This document shows, piece by piece, positions 11,572 to 13,449 of a stretch of 13,449 bases of DNA. Within the stretch, counting starts at the first letter, position 1, and each line of letters opens with the position of its first letter. The stretch comes from an uncultured bacterium (lineage in GTDB: Bacteria; Actinomycetota; Coriobacteriia; Coriobacteriales; Coriobacteriaceae), in assembly GCA_905215835.1 (NCBI GenBank), contig CAJMRR010000041.1, positions 1 to 13,449 of the forward strand. Direction: 5' to 3'. The notes beneath the pieces are model-generated. The model saw only the letters and a list, made by a program, of their open reading frames with translations. It did no database searches and was not told the DNA's origin. A program made the position numbers and the translations under genes.

Positions 11572-13449
11572 CTAGTTGGTCGTACCGGAATCGTCACCCG
11601 TGCCCGAGCCAGAGCCCGAACCCGAGCCAGAAAGTGCGACCGTCAGCGTAATCGTGCTGTCGGTGGACTGCTTGCCAGTGGGGGAGACGCCCGTAACGGT
11701 GGCATCCTCGTTACCGCTTACGGGATTGCCGTTCTGGTCACAGAAGCCGATGTTATAGAAACCGGCGTTGTTGAGCGCGGTGACGGCGGCGGAGATGCTC
11801 TTGCCGTACAGGTTGCCCGGGACGCTGGCCTTGCCGGACTTCTTGGCGATGACGACGGTGATCGTGGCACCGGGCTTCTGCTTGCCGCTGGGGTTCCAGC
11901 TAATTACGGTACCCTCGGTAACCGAGTCGTTTTCCTGGTAGCTCACGTCGACGCCAAAGCCAGCCATGTCGAGAGCGTTGCGCGCCTGGGCCTCGGTCAT
12001 GTCGGTCAGATCGGGGACGGACGTGGTATCCGGGCCGCTCGAGACCTTGTACGAGATGGTCGTGCCCTTCTCGACCTCCTTGCCGGCAACAGTGCTCTGC
12101 TCAAAGACCTGGCCTTCTTCGGCCTCATTGGCTTCCTCCGAAGCGCTGCCCTTCAGGCCCACGCTTGCCAGTGCGGCCTCGGCCTGGTCCTTGGTCAGGC
12201 CGACGAGCTGCGGAACCTCAACCTTCTCGGAGGGCTTAGGGCCCTTGGAGACTACCAGGTTCACCCTCGTGCCCTTGGCCTTCTTGGTGTTGCCGTTGGG
12301 GGTCTGTTCGGCGACCTTTCCCTCGTCGACATCGTCGTTGTAGCTCTGGTCGACGGTGCCAACCTCAAGGCCGGCTTCCTTGATCAGCTCAATAGCGGTT
12401 TCCTGGTCCTTGCCCAGCACGTCGGGCACCGTGACCTGTTCGCCACTGAACATGCCCGTGGCAAAGGCCACTACAACGCCAATCACGGCGACGGCGGCAA
12501 TCACGGCGGCGATAATCTTGTTCTTGTTGGACTTAGGCTTCTCGACCTCGTAGGAGCCCGTGGAGCCCGAGACAGCGCTACGGGCGGTGTTCTGACCGCT
12601 CACGCCCGAGACGGGACGAACCATAGCGCGCGTTGAGTCGGAAAGCTCGCGGGTCTTGGTGGCACCCAGGTCGCCGGCGGCACCGATGATGCGCGTGGGC
12701 TCCGAGACGTTGACGGCACGGCCGGACAGGTAGCTGTTGAGCACCTGGCGCAGCTCGTCGGCCGTCTGGAAGCGGTTTGCCGGGTCCTTCTCCATGCACT
12801 TGAGGATGATGCGCTCCAGGTCGGCATCGACGCCGGAGTTGATCTGGCTCGGCGGGATGGGGAGCTCGTTGACCTGCTTGAGCGCGACCGAGATGGCGTC
12901 GTCGCCGTCAAAGGGTACGCGGCCGGTGGCGCACTCGTACATGACGACACCCAGCGAGTAGATATCCGAGGTGGGGCCGAGGTCCTGGCCGCGGGTCTGC
13001 TCGGGGCTTACATAGTGGGCGGTGCCCAGCACGTTGTTATCCTGCGTGAGATGACTGTTCTTGGCGCGTGCGATGCCAAAATCCATGACCTTGATGTTGC
13101 CGTCGGGCAGCACCATGATGTTTTGCGGCTTAATGTCGCGGTGGATGATCTCGTGCTTGTGTGCGACCGAAAGCGCGGAGCTGATCTGCGAGCCGATCTG
13201 CGCGACCTTCTTGGGATCGAGGGCGCCGTGGCTCTTGATGCCGCTCTTAAGGTCGGTGCCGCGCAGGTACTCCATGACGATGTAATAGGTGTCGCCGTCC
13301 TTGCCCCAATCGTAGACGCCCACGATATAGGGGGAGGAGAGACCGGCTGCTGCCTGGGCCTCCTGCTTAAAGCGTGCGGCGAAGGTTGCGTCGCCAGCAT
13401 ACTGTGGCAGCATGATCTTGACGGCTACCGTGCGGTCGAGGACCTGGTC
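11572..13449 (-). CDS. pknB: PknB-type Ser/Thr protein kinase with four PASTA repeats (5' end outside the window)
   Basis: The frame is open to the window edge, and 12 codons before the first visible ATG read DQVLDRTVAVKI. These include the ATP-binding lysine (visible residue 11), so ATG 13413 is internal and the true start lies to the right. At least 625 residues are seen. Kinase landmarks are HRDIKPQN (catalytic loop, 103-110), DFG (123-125), GTAHYVSPEQ (activation segment end) and SDIYSLGVVMYE. A Ser/Thr-rich juxtamembrane linker leads to one membrane segment (about 311-334). Four extracellular PASTA repeats follow (about 338-404, 408-473, 475-538, 540-606), then a GSGSGSG tail. In the family the PASTA part senses peptidoglycan or lipid II fragments and the kinase controls cell-wall growth and division. 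About 60 residues of N-lobe, including the Gly-rich loop, are missing from view. A phosphatase or pbp/rodA neighbours may lie to the right, but this is not visible. Confidence 0.95.
   Translation of the reverse strand, partial: DQVLDRTVAVKIMLPQYAGDATFAARFKQEAQAAAGLSSPYIVGVYDWGKDGDTYYIVMEYLRGTDLKSGIKSHGALDPKKVAQIGSQISSALSVAHKHEIIHRDIKPQNIMVLPDGNIKVMDFGIARAKNSHLTQDNNVLGTAHYVSPEQTRGQDLGPTSDIYSLGVVMYECATGRVPFDGDDAISVALKQVNELPIPPSQINSGVDADLERIILKCMEKDPANRFQTADELRQVLNSYLSGRAVNVSEPTRIIGAAGDLGATKTRELSDSTRAMVRPVSGVSGQNTARSAVSGSTGSYEVEKPKSNKNKIIAAVIAAVAVIGVVVAFATGMFSGEQVTVPDVLGKDQETAIELIKEAGLEVGTVDQSYNDDVDEGKVAEQTPNGNTKKAKGTRVNLVVSKGPKPSEKVEVPQLVGLTKDQAEAALASVGLKGSASEEANEAEEGQVFEQSTVAGKEVEKGTTISYKVSSGPDTTSVPDLTDMTEAQARNALDMAGFGVDVSYQENDSVTEGTVISWNPSGKQKPGATITVVIAKKSGKASVPGNLYGKSISAAVTALNNAGFYNIGFCDQNGNPVSGNEDATVTGVSPTGKQSTDSTITLTVALSGSGSGSGSGTGDDSGTTN

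Noticed and set aside
11560..12636. Plus-strand open frame (358 codons) opposite the PASTA repeats
   Set aside because: Antisense shadow of four clearly recognisable PASTA repeats.
13411..13413. ATG at 13413 as the start of the kinase gene
   Set aside because: The open frame continues to the window edge and encodes the VAVK lysine motif that a kinase needs, so this ATG is internal.

Overview
The window looks like chromosomal DNA from a high-GC, anaerobic gut actinobacterium of the class Coriobacteriia, most likely Collinsella or a close relative. This is inferred from strong G/C use at third codon positions, a mannose-type PTS operon carrying a DUF956 gene, a long Fe-S/flavin oxidoreductase typical of anaerobes, a PASTA-domain Ser/Thr kinase, and GTTGCGGTG-type intergenic hairpins that I associate with Collinsella. 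No database search was possible, so the genus is inference. There is no phage, IS element, CRISPR array or resistance gene in the window.

Left part (1-2239): the last 20 codons of a rightward gene end in a strong terminator. A 64-residue Pro/Lys-rich then acidic small protein follows. It converges on a leftward gene for a 500-residue single-pass membrane protein of unknown function. A long palindromic hairpin with two U-tracts on the minus side lies between the two stops.

Redox part (2129-7482): a leftward pair (TetR-family regulator, then a polytopic DUF5692-type membrane protein, ended by a terminator) diverges from a rightward pair: a 925-residue flavoprotein with several Fe-S motifs and a GltD/NfnB-like core, then a HypA-type nickel metallochaperone with an unusual acidic tail. 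The divergent intergenic region holds two 15-bp palindromes of the same design, TTGAC-N5-GTCAA, which are good candidate TetR operators. This four-gene locus is the least explained part of the window and the best candidate for an undescribed, ligand-controlled redox system.

PTS part (7483-11154): an AT-rich control region with a consensus TATAAT box and a flanking inverted repeat leads into manX (fused IIA-IIB), manY (IIC), manZ (IID) and manO (DUF956). Together these form a mannose/fructose/sorbose-family sugar importer. A terminator-like hairpin sits between manZ and manO, so manO may be expressed at a lower or conditional level.

Right part (11155-13449): a tRNA-Arg(CCU) gene is followed by its terminator, an inverted partial copy of the tRNA, a direct copy of the tRNA 3' end including CCA, and a second copy of the terminator. 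This is a small duplicated scar. A leftward PknB-type kinase gene with four PASTA repeats then runs off the right edge, so its 5' end is missing here.
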